Assembly (NCBI GenBank): GCA_022316685.1 | Contig: JAKJHU010000024.1 | Coordinates: 2,116,501 to 2,180,500 of the forward strand | DNA length: 64,000 bases | Reading direction: 5' to 3' | Source: Progne subis subis | Lineage: Eukaryota > Chordata > Aves > Passeriformes > Hirundinidae | Shown: positions 52,046 to 62,323 of the stretch, in pieces | Position numbering within the stretch: position 1 is the first letter of the stretch | Layout of the letters: each line of letters starts with the position of its first letter | Translations under genes and position numbers: made by a program | The notes under the pieces: model-generated | What the model saw: the letters and a program-made list of their open reading frames with translations, nothing else | Told to the model about the DNA's origin: nothing | Databases searched by the model: none

Positions 52046-53834
52046 AGTGTTCAGCATCTCTCACTGAGAGTGAGCAATAAACTCTAAGCTATCAGCATTA
52101 TTCCTAACTTTACAAAGGGGAGTGTGGGGAAAATTATTTTCACAGGAATCTTAAGGAAGTGAATGAGGCAACCAGAAACACAACAGTGACAAGATTATGA
52201 TCCCCCTTATCTCTTATTATCTCACTCTATTTGGAAGGGACAATCTTGATGTATATATTTTTGTCTCTATTATGTCTGCATCAAAGGTCAGTAAATAGCT
52301 TGAAAAGTATTTCTGAGTGTTTCACTAATCTGAGCAGAGTTTAATTTAGGGACTTTTTCTGCAACTTCTTTTATTTTGTTCTTGGAAAAGTTTTTAAGTG
52401 AAAGTTAATCTGTGTCAATGCTCATGGGAAGTTAATATTTGGTTTGAGGTATTTTCCCAGAGTAAGATTTGGGAAAGGAGGGGGAATAATTGATTCTTCA
52501 GCTAATAAGGCATTTGAAAAAATGAAAAAAATCACATTATGGAATTTAGAATGACTACCTTCCAGCTTTCAAACACTGAATTGAAAACCATGAAAATGCA
52601 TTGAAAATTTATTGCTTATGGCAAATATGAATGGATATGAATGTTAGCTTTTACAGCGTCCCTTGGCAGTTTAATGCATGTAGTTATAGATCGTGCATTT
52701 TTTGTAAAGGTTGCAGACAGGATGTTTCCGATGCTGGTTCATTGATAGTTCAAAAGATCACCTATATTTTTGTTTATCTGTAACTTCTCTTAGCTTAGGA
52801 AACTTCATGTGCTAAGGTTCTATGGCTTTGAAAAGAATGCATGGTCTGTGTTTCAATGAAGCTATATAGATCTACATGAATTAACCTGTTAATATAGTGG
52901 TTTCTACACCCATGTTATTCAATCTGTTGTCAGTCTGCTACATTTTAGAGATTATATTCTTACAGTTAAGAGCCATGTTATTTTGACAGTTTCGTATGAT
53001 TTCAGCTGAACCTCATAGATCCATATCCTCATCTCATGGACCAGATTTTAGGCAACAGCCTTCCCCACTTCTGTAAGAAATAAATGCTGCACTGCTGTTT
53101 TTAGCCAAACTTCATTTGACTGCTGTTGATACTTTAAAGTATCAGGCTACTGTCTTCTTCCAAACTGTAATTTGTAGTAAGAGATCTTACATAATGTACA
53201 GTCCACAGCAAATTCAGTTGCTCACTAGAAAAGTATTTGCAAGACTTTAGCTTTTGTGTACATTCAAATTCATATCATGGCTTGGACACACCATGACAGT
53301 TCCAAGCACCAAGAAATTCTCACTCCCTGCAGGTGAATTGCCATCACTGGTTGTATGTTTTTAATGGCTGTTGTCAGCCTTCTGAACTGTCCATATGGGG
53401 CGCAGAATCCATGGTGGCCGCTGAACAGCCAACACGTGTGCTGTTGCTTGTCAGGTCAATAAAATTTCTGAAGTCCCGGGATATCTGCTTCTGTTGATCT
53501 TCTACGTTCAGAGATGAGGGACCTGGGTTTGAGGCTGACCCATGAGCAGGATACTTATGTGTCCCTCACAAGTATTGCAGTTTCTCACATAAACCTGGCT
53601 TTTTGCTTTGAGGATTGAAGGAGTTTATTTTCAAAAGAGTAAAACAGTTGTCATGTGCCATGTAGGGAAGCTGAAGTAACAGAGAGATTATAAAGAGGGA
53701 AGTGCTGTCTGAAAAACACATGGCATAAAAAGATAAATATATGCCAAGAAACAAACATAGTGGTAAAGATCTAGTAGAAAAAGTGCAAAAGAAGGAGGAA
53801 GGAAGAGCCAAAGAGGTGGATGGAATTTTATTGG

Positions 53835-53950
53835 ATGGGGCCCTGAGCAGCCTGATATATTGGGTGGCATCCCTGCCCATGCAGGGGTGTTTGAACTAGA
53901 TGATCTTTGAGATCCTTTCTAACGCAGACTATTCTGTGATTCTGTGATTT
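53835..53950 (+). mobile_element. CR1 3' end, plus strand, next to PTPRC exon 3
   Basis: The sequence gccctgagcagcctgatata, then gaactagatgatctttgaga, ending attctgtgattctgtgattt, is a forward CR1 tail with two terminal 8-base units. It ends 185 bases upstream of PTPRC exon 3, in the same orientation as the gene. Confidence 0.88.
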
Positions 53951-54134
53951 TTGACTGTATACTTGATATTTTGGGGGTCTGGTTGTGGCTATGTCCACTA
54001 AATGTAACTTAAAAATGTGTACTTTCCTGGGGAAAGCTCACCTGGTATTTGGGAGGAAGGAATGTGTCTTTTAATATTTTAGGCAAATTCCTTGAAAGTT
54101 TAAGTTACACTTTTTCTTTCTTTCTCTTTTTCAG

Positions 54135-54161
54135 GGCAGGAGACAACAATGACTACACCTG
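54135..54161 (+). CDS. PTPRC: PTPRC exon 3: constitutive N-terminal micro-exon
   Basis: A 27-base exon between tctttttcag and g/gtaaga, phase 1 on both sides. Joined to exon 2 it reads GQETTMTTPG, which aligns with human GQSPTPSPTG at the same place (same length, same flanking glycines). It forms the first residues of mature CD45 after leader cleavage and is Thr-rich, as expected for O-glycosylation. The acceptor has a long pyrimidine tract (ctttctttctctttttcag). It lies ~185 bases downstream of a CR1 3' end and ~370 bases upstream of the minisatellite. Confidence 0.88.
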
Positions 54162-54531
54162 GTAAGAAACAATTTACACGGCAGAACTGCATTGATTTTT
54201 ATTTTTTTTTTTTCCCTCCTGACAATTTTTTCTTTATTTTTCTCACACACAGTGACCTCACAGAGTGTGTAATGCTTTTTCATTCACCCAACAAAAAGAA
54301 ATATGCTGTCTTAATAGGCAGGAATATCAGACAAGTCTGGTTTTGTGTAACGTATTTAGGTATATTTTAAAACACCGCATTTAATATGAAAGGCACAATC
54401 ATAACCAAAAAAGAATATACTCACTGCTTTTTTATCTGACACCTGTTGATCCCCTGCGCTTTAAACGTTTGCTGTGCCTTTGCTTCGTTAAAATCTCCCA
54501 GCGTGTCGATGTGAGAGTGCTCCAGTACTGG

Positions 54532-55896
54532 CGTTGTGGCCCGCTGTGTGTGTTGTGGCCCGCGCTGTGTGTGTTGTGGCCCGCGCTGTGTGTGTTGTGG
54601 CCCGCGCTGTGTGTGTTGTGGCCCGCGCTGTGTGTGTTGTGGCCCGCGCTGTGCGTGTTGTGGCCCGCTCTGTGCGTGTTGTGGCCCGCGCTGTGCGTGT
54701 TGTGGCCCGCGCTGTGCGTGTTGTGGCCCGCGCTGTGCGTGTTGTGGCCCGCGCTGTGCGTGTTGTGGCCCGCGCTGTGTGTGTTGTGGCCCGCGCTGTG
54801 TGTGTTGTGGCCCGCGCTGTGTGTGTTGTGGCCCGCGCTGTGTGTGTTGTGGCCCGCGCTGTGTGTGTTGTGGCCCGCGCTGTGTGTGTTGTGGCCCGCG
54901 CTGTGTGTGTTGTGGCCCGCGCTGTGTGTGTGTGGCCCGCGCTGTGTGTGTTGTGGCCCGCTCTGTGTGTGTTGTGGCCCGCTCTGTGTGTGTTGTGGCC
55001 CGCGCTGTGTGTGGTGTGGCCCGCTCTGTGTGTGGTGTGGCCCGCGCTGTGCGTGGTGTGGCCCGCGCTGTGCGTGGTGTGGCCCGCCCTGTGTGGGTGT
55101 GGCCCGCCCTGTGTGTGGTGTGGCCCGCGCTCTGTGTGTGGTGTGGCCCGCGCTCTGTGTGTGGTGTGGCCCGCGCTGTGTGTGGTGTGGCCCGCTCTGT
55201 GTGTGTGTGGCCCGCGCTCTGTGTGTGGTGTGGCCCGCTCTGTGTGTGGTGTGGCCCGCTCTGTGTGTGGTGTGGCCCGCTCTGTGTGTGGTGTGGCCCG
55301 CGCTGTGTGTGTTGTGGCCCGCTCTGTGTGTGGTTGTGGCCCGCGCTGTGTGTGTGTGGCCCGCGCTGTGTGTGGTGTGGCCCGCGCTGTGTGTGTTGTG
55401 GCCCGCGCTGTGTGTGTTGTGGCCCGCGCTGTGTGTGTTGTGGCCCGCGCTGTGTGTGTTGTGGCCCGCGCTGTGTGTGTTGTGGCCCGCGCTGTGTGTG
55501 TTGTGGCCCGCTCTGTGTGTGTTGTGGCCCGCGCTGTGTGTGTGTGGCCCGCTCTGTGTGTGGTGTGGCCCGCTCTGTGTGTGGTGTGGCCCGCTCTGTG
55601 TGTGGTGTGGCCCGCTCTGTGTGTGTTGTGGCCCGCGCTGTGTGTGTTGTGGCCCGCGCTGTGTGTGGTGTGGCCCGCACTGTGTGTGGTGTGGCCCGCG
55701 CTGTGTGTGGTGTGGCCCGCTCTGTGTGTGGTGTGGCCCGCTCTGTGTGTGGTGTGGCCGCGCTCTGTGTGTGTTGTGGCCCGCGCTCTGTGTGTGGTGT
55801 GGCCCGCTCTGTGTGTGGTGTGGCCCGCGCTGTGTGTGGTGTGGCCCGCGCTGTGTGTGGTGTGGCCCGCTCTGTGTGTGTTGTGGCCCGCGCTGC
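54532..55896 (+). repeat. GC-rich ~21-bp minisatellite in PTPRC intron 3
   Basis: The tandem array has the unit tgtggcccgcgctgtgtgtgt or close variants, about 65 copies by length (1365/21). Variants fall in blocks. GTTGTGG units dominate 54532-55000 and 55320-55550. GGTGTGG units dominate 55000-55320 and 55550-55860. A run of about six units with TGCGT in place of TGTGT sits at 54649-54780. Some units are 19-23 bases long. It fills most of intron 3 and ends ~56 bases before the A-like exon. The unit has no stop triplet on either strand, which makes six long false reading frames. CpG density is very high. Confidence 0.97.
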
Positions 55897-55952
55897 GGCT
55901 CCTGGCACACGCTGATGAAGCATTACCGACCCTGCTGTCCCTCTCACCGCAG

Positions 55953-56093
55953 GTGCCCCCCCTGCGCACAGCACGCACTTCTCCACGCACACCGAGCCCA
56001 GCCCCGGCACGGCGCCGAGCGGCCCAGCACGCACCAGCACCGCTGCGGCCCTCACTGCACGCACTCCCTCTGACTCTGGGACCCCTGCAGAAG
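55953..56093 (+). CDS. PTPRC: PTPRC mucin-like variable exon (exon 4 / A-like)
   Basis: The exon has 141 bases (47 codons), phase 1/1, with acceptor ctctcaccgcag and donor gaag/gtttgc (weaker than its neighbours). The peptide begins GAPPAHSTHFSTHTEPSPGT. It contains about 16 Ser/Thr and 8 Pro in 48 residues and no Cys, the composition of the CD45 O-glycosylated region encoded by the alternatively spliced exons 4-6 in mammals. Skipping it keeps the frame. The exon is much richer in G+C than the coding exons on either side and begins only ~56 bases after the minisatellite. Orthology to exon A specifically is by position. The weak donor suits an optional exon, but its alternative use is inferred. 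Confidence 0.8.
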
Positions 56094-56878
56094 GTTTGCC
56101 GTCCTCCTTGAGAAGCCACTCTCTGCCCTCAAAACTCTAGGGGAAAACGAAGTCATTGAGCACCAGGGTAGCCTTTTTCAGCTCATGTTTGGTGAACTGA
56201 AGAGGTGTCTTGGGCACAGCGGCGCTGCCGAGATTACGTGCGGGATCTGGTGTATGAGGGCCAGGTCCCGCAGTCGCCACGGTAGCATCAAAATGCCAGC
56301 TGCTGCCAACGAGGCTGTCCCCAAAGCAAGAGCAGTAGGAATGAGCCTAAAGGAGAATATAGAAACCTGTCAGTGGTTTATGAAGAGGGAGATAAATAAT
56401 GAGATATTGTAAAAAATATAGTGAGCAGGATACGTGATCTGGCAAACGAGCAGTACCTAGAGATGTTTGTGAAACGGCACAAGCATTATTCGTAATTGTG
56501 CTTTACTGTGAGAATATAGCAAAATGTTCTGGTTTTTCCCGGTTCACAAATTGTAACATTATTTTTATTTTGACTTCATCTGGAATTATGACTAAATGAC
56601 CAAAAAAATTGTAATTGTACATCGCAAAATTGATTTGTAAGTGGTATACTCCTAAAAATTTGTCTTCTATTTAAATACTCATTTCTTTGTTTATTTTCTA
56701 CATTAGTATGATTTTTCTTTCAGCAGTCTTCTCTAAATTACAAAAGTCCCCTAAGAAAAAAAACAAAAAAAAACCAAAACCAGAGAAGTGCTGTAGTGTA
56801 AGACGTTTCTGACGATAGAGCCATATGAAAAAATGAATTTCACTTTTTAATGCTGATATGTTGTTTATTTTCTTACAG
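56094..56878 (+). other. PTPRC: PTPRC intron after the A-like exon
   Basis: The first ~250 bases are GC-rich, then AT-rich. I looked for phase-1 Ser/Thr-rich segments corresponding to mammalian exons B and C and found none with both splice signals. Confidence 0.6.
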
Positions 56879-56974
56879 ATGATTACAATTCAACATCCTT
56901 GCACAACACCTCTTCAGACAGCATGCCAGCAAGCACTGGGATCAGCCCCACTCTCAGCTCCACTCACACAATAG
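56879..56974 (+). CDS. PTPRC: PTPRC mucin-like exon, exon 7-like
   Basis: The exon has 96 bases (32 codons), phase 1/1, between ttttcttacag and atag/gtgaca. The peptide starts DDYNSTSLHNTSSDSMPAS and is Ser/Thr-rich with two N-glycosylation sequons (NST and NTS). The start resembles human exon 7 (DAYLNASETTT), so I place it there rather than with exons B or C. It extends the heavily glycosylated stalk at the cell surface. The flanking introns are 785 and 1340 bases. Confidence 0.82.
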   Translation: MITIQHPCTTPLQTACQQALGSAPLSAPLTQ

Positions 56975-58314
56975 GTGACAAACTTGCACACAGTTACCAC
57001 AGTACTGATACATCAGGCACAGATAATGGGTTTGAATCAGGCAATTCATGTAGAACATATCAAACCTAAGCATACGAATTCGGCATACAACTGCATTAAA
57101 CCTGAGTGTTTTTAGGAACCTTACTGTTTTATGAATAATATTAAAGATACCAGATTTGTTACCGGTCAAGCAAGTGCAAAATAGAAATTATTTCCACACA
57201 TTGGCACATAGTAGGAGGGTAAATCTGTCAATTATTGTGTCGGTACTCCTCTTGTTATCACAGAAATCTGCCCAAGCAGCAAAAAGGTGTGAATACATCC
57301 AAGATCTGTGTGTCTCTCTGTCTTCTGCTGTCTTCCCTTTGGTTTCATACAGCAGTAATACTTTCTTGGGATCTAGTAGTCCAAGCACTTACAGTGATTT
57401 TAGCTGCCATTGGGCTGTAAGGAATTACTCAGGTCAGTAAAATATATGTATGTGCTTGTGCAAAGTACATCCAGGAGCTGGACACCTTCCATCTATTTGA
57501 ACTGTTCTTCGTGCAGCTGTAGGCTGCTGTCTGCTCTTTGACAAACTGATCTTAGCTTTTACTTGTGGGTGTTCCGCCCCTAACAATCTTGGTAACTCTC
57601 CAGTGGTCCCTTAGGGCCACTCTCCAGTCAGGTGACTCCCAGCCTGGTGGCAGGCAAATCTAGGGCCTACATTCTATGAAAAATATTAGATATCAGTGTG
57701 TTTTAGTGACACCTTTACCTTGGGATATATTAAGTAACTGTTTTCAGGATAAGTTCTTTGCTCAAGCTTCTGTACAGAAAATACCATCAGAAATTTGTTA
57801 TGGGTATCCCAGTGTAAAAGTAGTCATTAAACGATCTGTACTGTTGTATACATCTCTTTCCAAAAGCAAGAATGGCAGTGCAAAAAGCAAGTAAATTTTG
57901 TTTCTTCGGTGACATTTTATGCTGCTCAGTTACCCATTCCACAGCATACAAATCCTGGAAAACTGCTGTAGTTTATTTATACTGCTATGAGAATGTGTGC
58001 TTTTGTAATATTTGTGTGTAACTTTGTACTCAGATATGTTACTAATAACCAGTTTGATTTCTAGTTCATTGATGTCATTGGAAAATTGTGAAAGACACAT
58101 GATCCCTAAAATAACTAGTTAAAGAATGGAGTTATGTGTAGCTGATGTTTTCTTTCCTCTTTCTAATGAGAGAGGAGTGCTAAATATATTTAGTTGTATT
58201 GAATATATTGAACCAAGAGTCTGGGGCAGTACCGGTCACCCTTCTCCAGTTTTCTGTGGAAAAAATACCCAACTTCTTAAAGACAGACCTTCATATTGTT
58301 TTCTTTTCTTATAG
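56975..58314 (+). other. PTPRC: PTPRC intron between exon 7-like and exon 8-like
   Basis: No phase-1 exon candidate. A segment after an acceptor-like ttatcacag near 57262 has no fitting donor. Confidence 0.6.
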
Positions 58315-58347
58315 AAACTACCACAGTGATACCTGAAGCAAATTGTG
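58315..58347 (+). CDS. PTPRC: PTPRC exon 8-like micro-exon
   Basis: An 11-codon exon (33 bases), phase 1/1, between ttttcttatag and tgtg/gtaaga. It reads ETTTVIPEANC, the end of the mucin stalk, with the first cysteine of the ectodomain. The human protein has a matching short stretch ending in Cys (TTPSKPTC) directly before the d1 domain. It lies 217 bases upstream of the d1 exon. Confidence 0.8.
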
Positions 58348-58564
58348 GTAAGAACCAAACCCCTTATTCTCCTTCATTCTTGAAATGTGACCAAATTGTA
58401 AACTCAAATACAGAAAATTGGTACAGCTGATAAAGCAGTAAAAAAGTAAAACTGATCAATTAGAATCTTGGGTTATTTTATAAAATGTCTTCCAGTTCTG
58501 GAAAAGTCACATTAAAGTTATTTAATGATTCTGGTCTGTTCACCTCCATTGTCTTTTCTTTTAG

Positions 58565-58792
58565 ATATTATTGATGAGATAAAAGATTGTGAGAACAAGT
58601 CTGAAATGGCAGAAGTTTTACTGAAAATTCCCACAAAAGACAGAGAATATTTTATTTCGGGGGGTGGCACAAGCATCACTGTGAGTTCCAGCAACCGTTC
58701 AGTAGAGCTTCCAAAATGCCAGATATACACTGTTGAAGTTAAAAATGGCAGGTGTTCAGATGGTACTTCTTCTAATTTTCCTGTTCCAACTG
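58565..58792 (+). CDS. PTPRC: PTPRC cysteine-rich d1 exon
   Basis: The exon has 228 bases (76 codons), phase 1/1, between tcttttcttttag and actg/gtaggt. It codes the first folded ectodomain module of CD45, starting DIIDEIKDCENKSEMAEVLL and ending in FPVPTG, comparable to human DEKYANITVDYLYNKETK with end LDVPPG. The three Cys (KDCEN, PKCQI, GRCSD) and two sequons (NKS, NRS) fit a small disulfide-bonded, N-glycosylated domain. Sequence identity to the human domain is low, as is usual for the fast-evolving CD45 ectodomain; assignment uses position, length and cysteines. Confidence 0.85.
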
Positions 58793-59341
58793 GTAGGTGT
58801 AAAAGGGTTTTAGTAGTTTCTTTTTTCTTTTTTTTTTTCTTTTTTTTACTTTTTACTTGCAGTAATTCAGCTTCTGTAGGATTCTTTGTCTATTCTTGTC
58901 GCTTTTCAGAGAATCAGACAAAGTCTTCATATTTTGTCCATATTTTGCAAGCTATTTTGAAGTTGTACATTAAAACTTCTCGGTATTTTCTTAAAGAATA
59001 ATGTAAACAAACCATAGCTTTTCCATTCTAAAGAAAAAGAGAACTTAACTGGCCATATGCAGTGTGGTAAACAATAGCAAGACCAGCCACTACTTCAAAG
59101 CTGGAGTTTATGCTGAATATCTTGATTGAAACTTGAATTTATTATTTGAATATCTGTGTGTCTTTATCTCATGAAAGCTTTTTCAATTTTTTCTTTCACA
59201 TTTCTTATTAAATTCTTCGTATATTATTCTATATGATTGTATCTTTATATCGGGAACAAGTCAAAAAACAAATGAACTGTTATTTAAAGACTCCTCAATA
59301 TAGCCAATGTCACAATGATGTATAATATTCTTCCTTTCCAG

Positions 59342-59467
59342 TCAGTCACCCTCTTGAAGTCAAGGACACAACCAGCACATCTGCCGAGTTATGCTGGAGT
59401 AGCTCACTTGCCTGTGCTAGTATGATTGTTACCTGCAATGGGATATCCCCTCAAAACTTTTCTAAAA
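59342..59467 (+). CDS. PTPRC: PTPRC d2 exon, first half
   Basis: The exon has 126 bases (42 codons), phase 1/1, between cttcctttccag and aaaa/gtgggt. It contains VSHPLEVKDTTSTSAELCWS, then two further Cys, and a QNFS sequon. The LCW motif sits where human d2 has ICLKW, a B-strand tryptophan of the fibronectin-like fold. The donor gtgggt is acceptable but not strong. It is supported by frame, since the next exon restores NSQS with a split Asn codon, and by the lack of any other GT in frame before the repeat of tta codons. Confidence 0.8.
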
Positions 59468-60262
59468 GTGGGTTATTTATTTATTTCTCTTTAAAAAGCA
59501 TTGGTGATGTTGTTAGCTGGTGAGAGACTGGCAGATTTAAATGAATTGTGCCGGTCTGAGGGAAGGGTAGCTCAGGATTCCTGGGGTTGCCAGGTGAATG
59601 ACTGCCATCTCCACACAGTGCCGATCTGGGAAAGTTCAAACCCAGAGACCTCGTTGGCTGAGTTTACCAGCTTCGTGAGTTGCACAAATGCTGAAGATTT
59701 TGAGGTCCTGTTTGTTTTTCTGATGGGGAGCTGAGCAGTTTGGAAATGCTGCAGTCTGTGGGTGTGCTGCCTTGGCCACTGGCTGCGCAGGCTCCTGGAT
59801 AGTGCGAGGCCAGGCTCTCGGAGCCAGCCAGCCTGAGGACATGGCACCTGGTGTGACAGGGCAGATATGGGTGCTGAATGGCCTCCTGTGTCCCAGAAGA
59901 ATAGGTGATGGATGTCTGGGGCTGACATTTCCTGCTTCAGGGAGCTGAAGAGCTAGGAAGCCATGCCAGGGTTCTGCCATATTCCCCATGATGTGTTCTG
60001 ATTTTTGTAGGAAACCCTTTCCTTAGAAAGTCAAATCATGGCCTTTACTGAAGAAAAGTAAAGATCTATGCAAACTAAGTTAGTATATAAGAACCTAAAA
60101 TCTAGTCATTGGATCAGGTTGTACATTTTTCTGTTTGGAGTATTATGATAGTTTATTAAAAATTATATTGAATAAATATGGTAGAGAAAATCTCTGTTAA
60201 AATGGTGCCACATATTTTTGGAGTTGTGAAAAATATTGATAAAGCTCTTCTTATGTCTACAG
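59468..60262 (+). other. PTPRC: PTPRC intron inside d2, with a GC-rich insert-like block
   Basis: The stretch 59510-59990 is distinctly richer in G+C than both flanks. No known repeat, LTR ends or exon recognised. Confidence 0.5.
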
Positions 60263-60415
60263 ATTCACAGTCTGCACACTTTGGATATGAAAACTCAATT
60301 TGTGTAGTGCTGGAAGATTTATCACCAAACCTTGAGTACCACTGCACTGGATCCACATATTTTAATGAAATAAATGTTACCAGCCAAACCTTCACCATAG
60401 ATACAGACTGTGGTG
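60263..60415 (+). CDS. PTPRC: PTPRC d2 exon, second half
   Basis: The exon has 153 bases (51 codons), phase 1/1, after cttatgtctacag. It contains SICVVLEDLSPNLEYHC, which matches the human LENLEPEHEYKC core of d2 (the tyrosine-corner segment of a fibronectin fold), then a NVT sequon, and ends DTDCG as human ends KTDFG. The end is read at g/gtaagt (60416). A second GT three bases earlier (g/gtggta, exon end 60412) is also in phase and would drop one glycine; the gtaagt site is the better donor. Confidence 0.85.
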
Positions 60416-61030
60416 GTAAGTGTAATGCTTACTTTTGCTTTAGATTCCACATATTTCTGGGAACCCCTACTATGAAACCCAATTTCTGGGTGTCCTGGGG
60501 TTAAAGATAACACTTTGAGCAGCATTCTCTGCCAAACTCAGCTTCTCCTTCAACTCCTCTTTCCTGGTCTCCTGCCCTTGTGGTTGTTCTTTGATTGCAG
60601 TCACCCTCTCAGTCTTGCCTTTATTTCCTTCAATCAGAGACTGTAATTATTTGCTGTTATTGTTTTGGAGACTGAGAAAATGGTCAACTATATGGAATTT
60701 TGAATGAAGACGCACACACAAAGAAAGAGCAGACCTAGTCTAAAACAAGTCTTAAATTCTTGATTTGAAGACACTGGACAGTTTTAGTAAAATGTGATGT
60801 TGCTGTTTTCACCTTGTCCTGAATTAATTAAATGTATGGAATTACTGTAATATGATGCTTTTATATATACTAATGTATACTTTCTTCAAATAGAGTACAA
60901 AAAATATTACATGTTGTTGGTATCTTTCTTTAGTGTCAGATGAAATTTAATCTAATTAAAGTAGGAAAAAGGAGGAATACTTTTATTCCTCCTTTTTTTG
61001 CTAATTATTGTTATTTTTCTTTTACAATAG

Positions 61031-61165
61031 TTCCAGAAGCACCAAAAACCCTTCAAGACACAGATATAGATACCACAAGTGTAACAATTACATGGACAGA
61101 ACCTGAGCAGAATTCAAAGGGTCCCATATGTGGCTACTTCATGAAATTCTCTGTGGAAGGCAAAA
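61031..61165 (+). CDS. PTPRC: PTPRC d3 fibronectin type III exon, first half
   Basis: The exon has 135 bases (45 codons), phase 1/1, between ttcttttacaatag and aaaa/gtaagt. It reads VPEAPKTLQDTDIDTTSVTI followed by TWTEPEQN and a CGYFMKF segment. A proline-rich start, a B-strand Trp (TITW) and a C-strand Tyr are the hallmarks of an FN3 domain, and the human counterpart starts SPGEPQ with VITWNPP. The domain is part of the rod that sets the height of CD45 above the membrane. Confidence 0.88.
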
Positions 61166-62323
61166 GTAAGTGTATTCACAGTTAAATAATTCATTGCATG
61201 TACATAATTACAGAGCACCAAGCATAACGCGCTGTGAAATCCTACTGGAATCTCTTCACGCTGCCATTTTTTTTTAGACAAATGTTAAAATTCTCATCCT
61301 TTAAGGTTGTTCCAGTTGAACTTTCAGTTGAGATTATTCTGTTTACCATGTCAGGACATGACCCTGTCACCCTTCAGCTGGCATAAACATATGGCAGTTA
61401 GACATAAGCATGTTTAGATAGGTATAGCCAGGGAATTGTCTTCTGCTAAATGGCCACTCCTTTCAGATATGCTGGTCTAGGCCACCTTACATTTAAATGA
61501 ATAAATTTGTATCCATTGTACTGGGATCATGTTCTCCTGATGCAAGCTTCTCTTCAAAACAAGAACTGGAAAATGAGGTTTATAATATGAGGAGCCTGAT
61601 AATAATTAATATGTATCAGGTTTAAGCTAGTACTGGCTTGATTCATCCTTTAGGCTTAATTCAGCCTTTCTGTTCACATACTGCAGGTTATGTAAACCTG
61701 GGTTGCCACTGGAACCAGTGGCTGTCATGCTTCTGTGCTCCTCTGATACAAATCTCTCCCATTCTCCATGCCCCAAATTTGACCACAACCCAAAAGGGTG
61801 GCAGCCCCATGAGCCACTTTCTGTGGCTGGTTGGGCTTGGCCAGTGTAGGAGACGGAGGTAGGAATGTGTGGGTGCAGGGAGCTCACGTGGCAATCAGGC
61901 AGAAGGAAGCATGGAAAGGCCATGGCTCCCCAGGCCTGCCAAAGCCCAGCTGCAGGGTGGGCAGTAGCTTTGCTCATGTTGTTTCTCGTGCAATTCCTTC
62001 CTTCTGCTGTTTGCCTCTCCTGAAAGCAGGACTTTCACAGCATCTCTGGTGTCACACCAGGACAGATGTGCTCAATGCGCAGTGACGCCTTCCTACTTTC
62101 TGCTTCCCAGGCTGAATGGACTCTTTATATGTAAATACTCTCTGTATTTATGTATTTCCTGCTCTTCCTGAGCCTTCACTTAGCCTTAGTAAGCAAAGCA
62201 ACCAGATTAAGGTAATTAAAATAGAAATACACATGACAGTGGTTTCAGGTAGTTCTGATAAAGTGTAAGAGTTCCTGTGCTCCTAACATAAATTTGATTA
62301 ATTTTGTTAATTTCATTTTTCAG
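61166..62323 (+). other. PTPRC: PTPRC intron inside d3
   Basis: AT-rich edges with a GC-richer centre (61680-62090). No exon or known repeat recognised. Confidence 0.55.

Larger units (their letters stand above)
19542..54134 (+). other. PTPRC: PTPRC intron 2 (34.6 kb)
   Basis: The intron is bounded by gtaggt (19542) and tttttcag (ending 54134). It holds an ERVL-like LTR element in reverse orientation, three or four CR1 scraps, a T/G-only tract, a 61-base A run and otherwise AT-rich sequence. I found no convincing nested gene. An unusually large intron separating the leader exon from the mucin exons is a conserved property of PTPRC, which suggests it contains regulatory sequence. Confidence 0.85.

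Noticed and set aside
54421..56119. Six overlapping open frames of 459-547 codons
   Set aside because: They read through the minisatellite, whose unit has no stop on either strand, and translate to monotonous Cys/Val/Pro or His/Thr/Ala repeats. No start or splice context; the real exon is only 55953-56093.
56193..56285. Short protein-like phrase in the intron after exon A
   Set aside because: Only 29 codons between stops, no splice signals; likely chance in GC-rich DNA.
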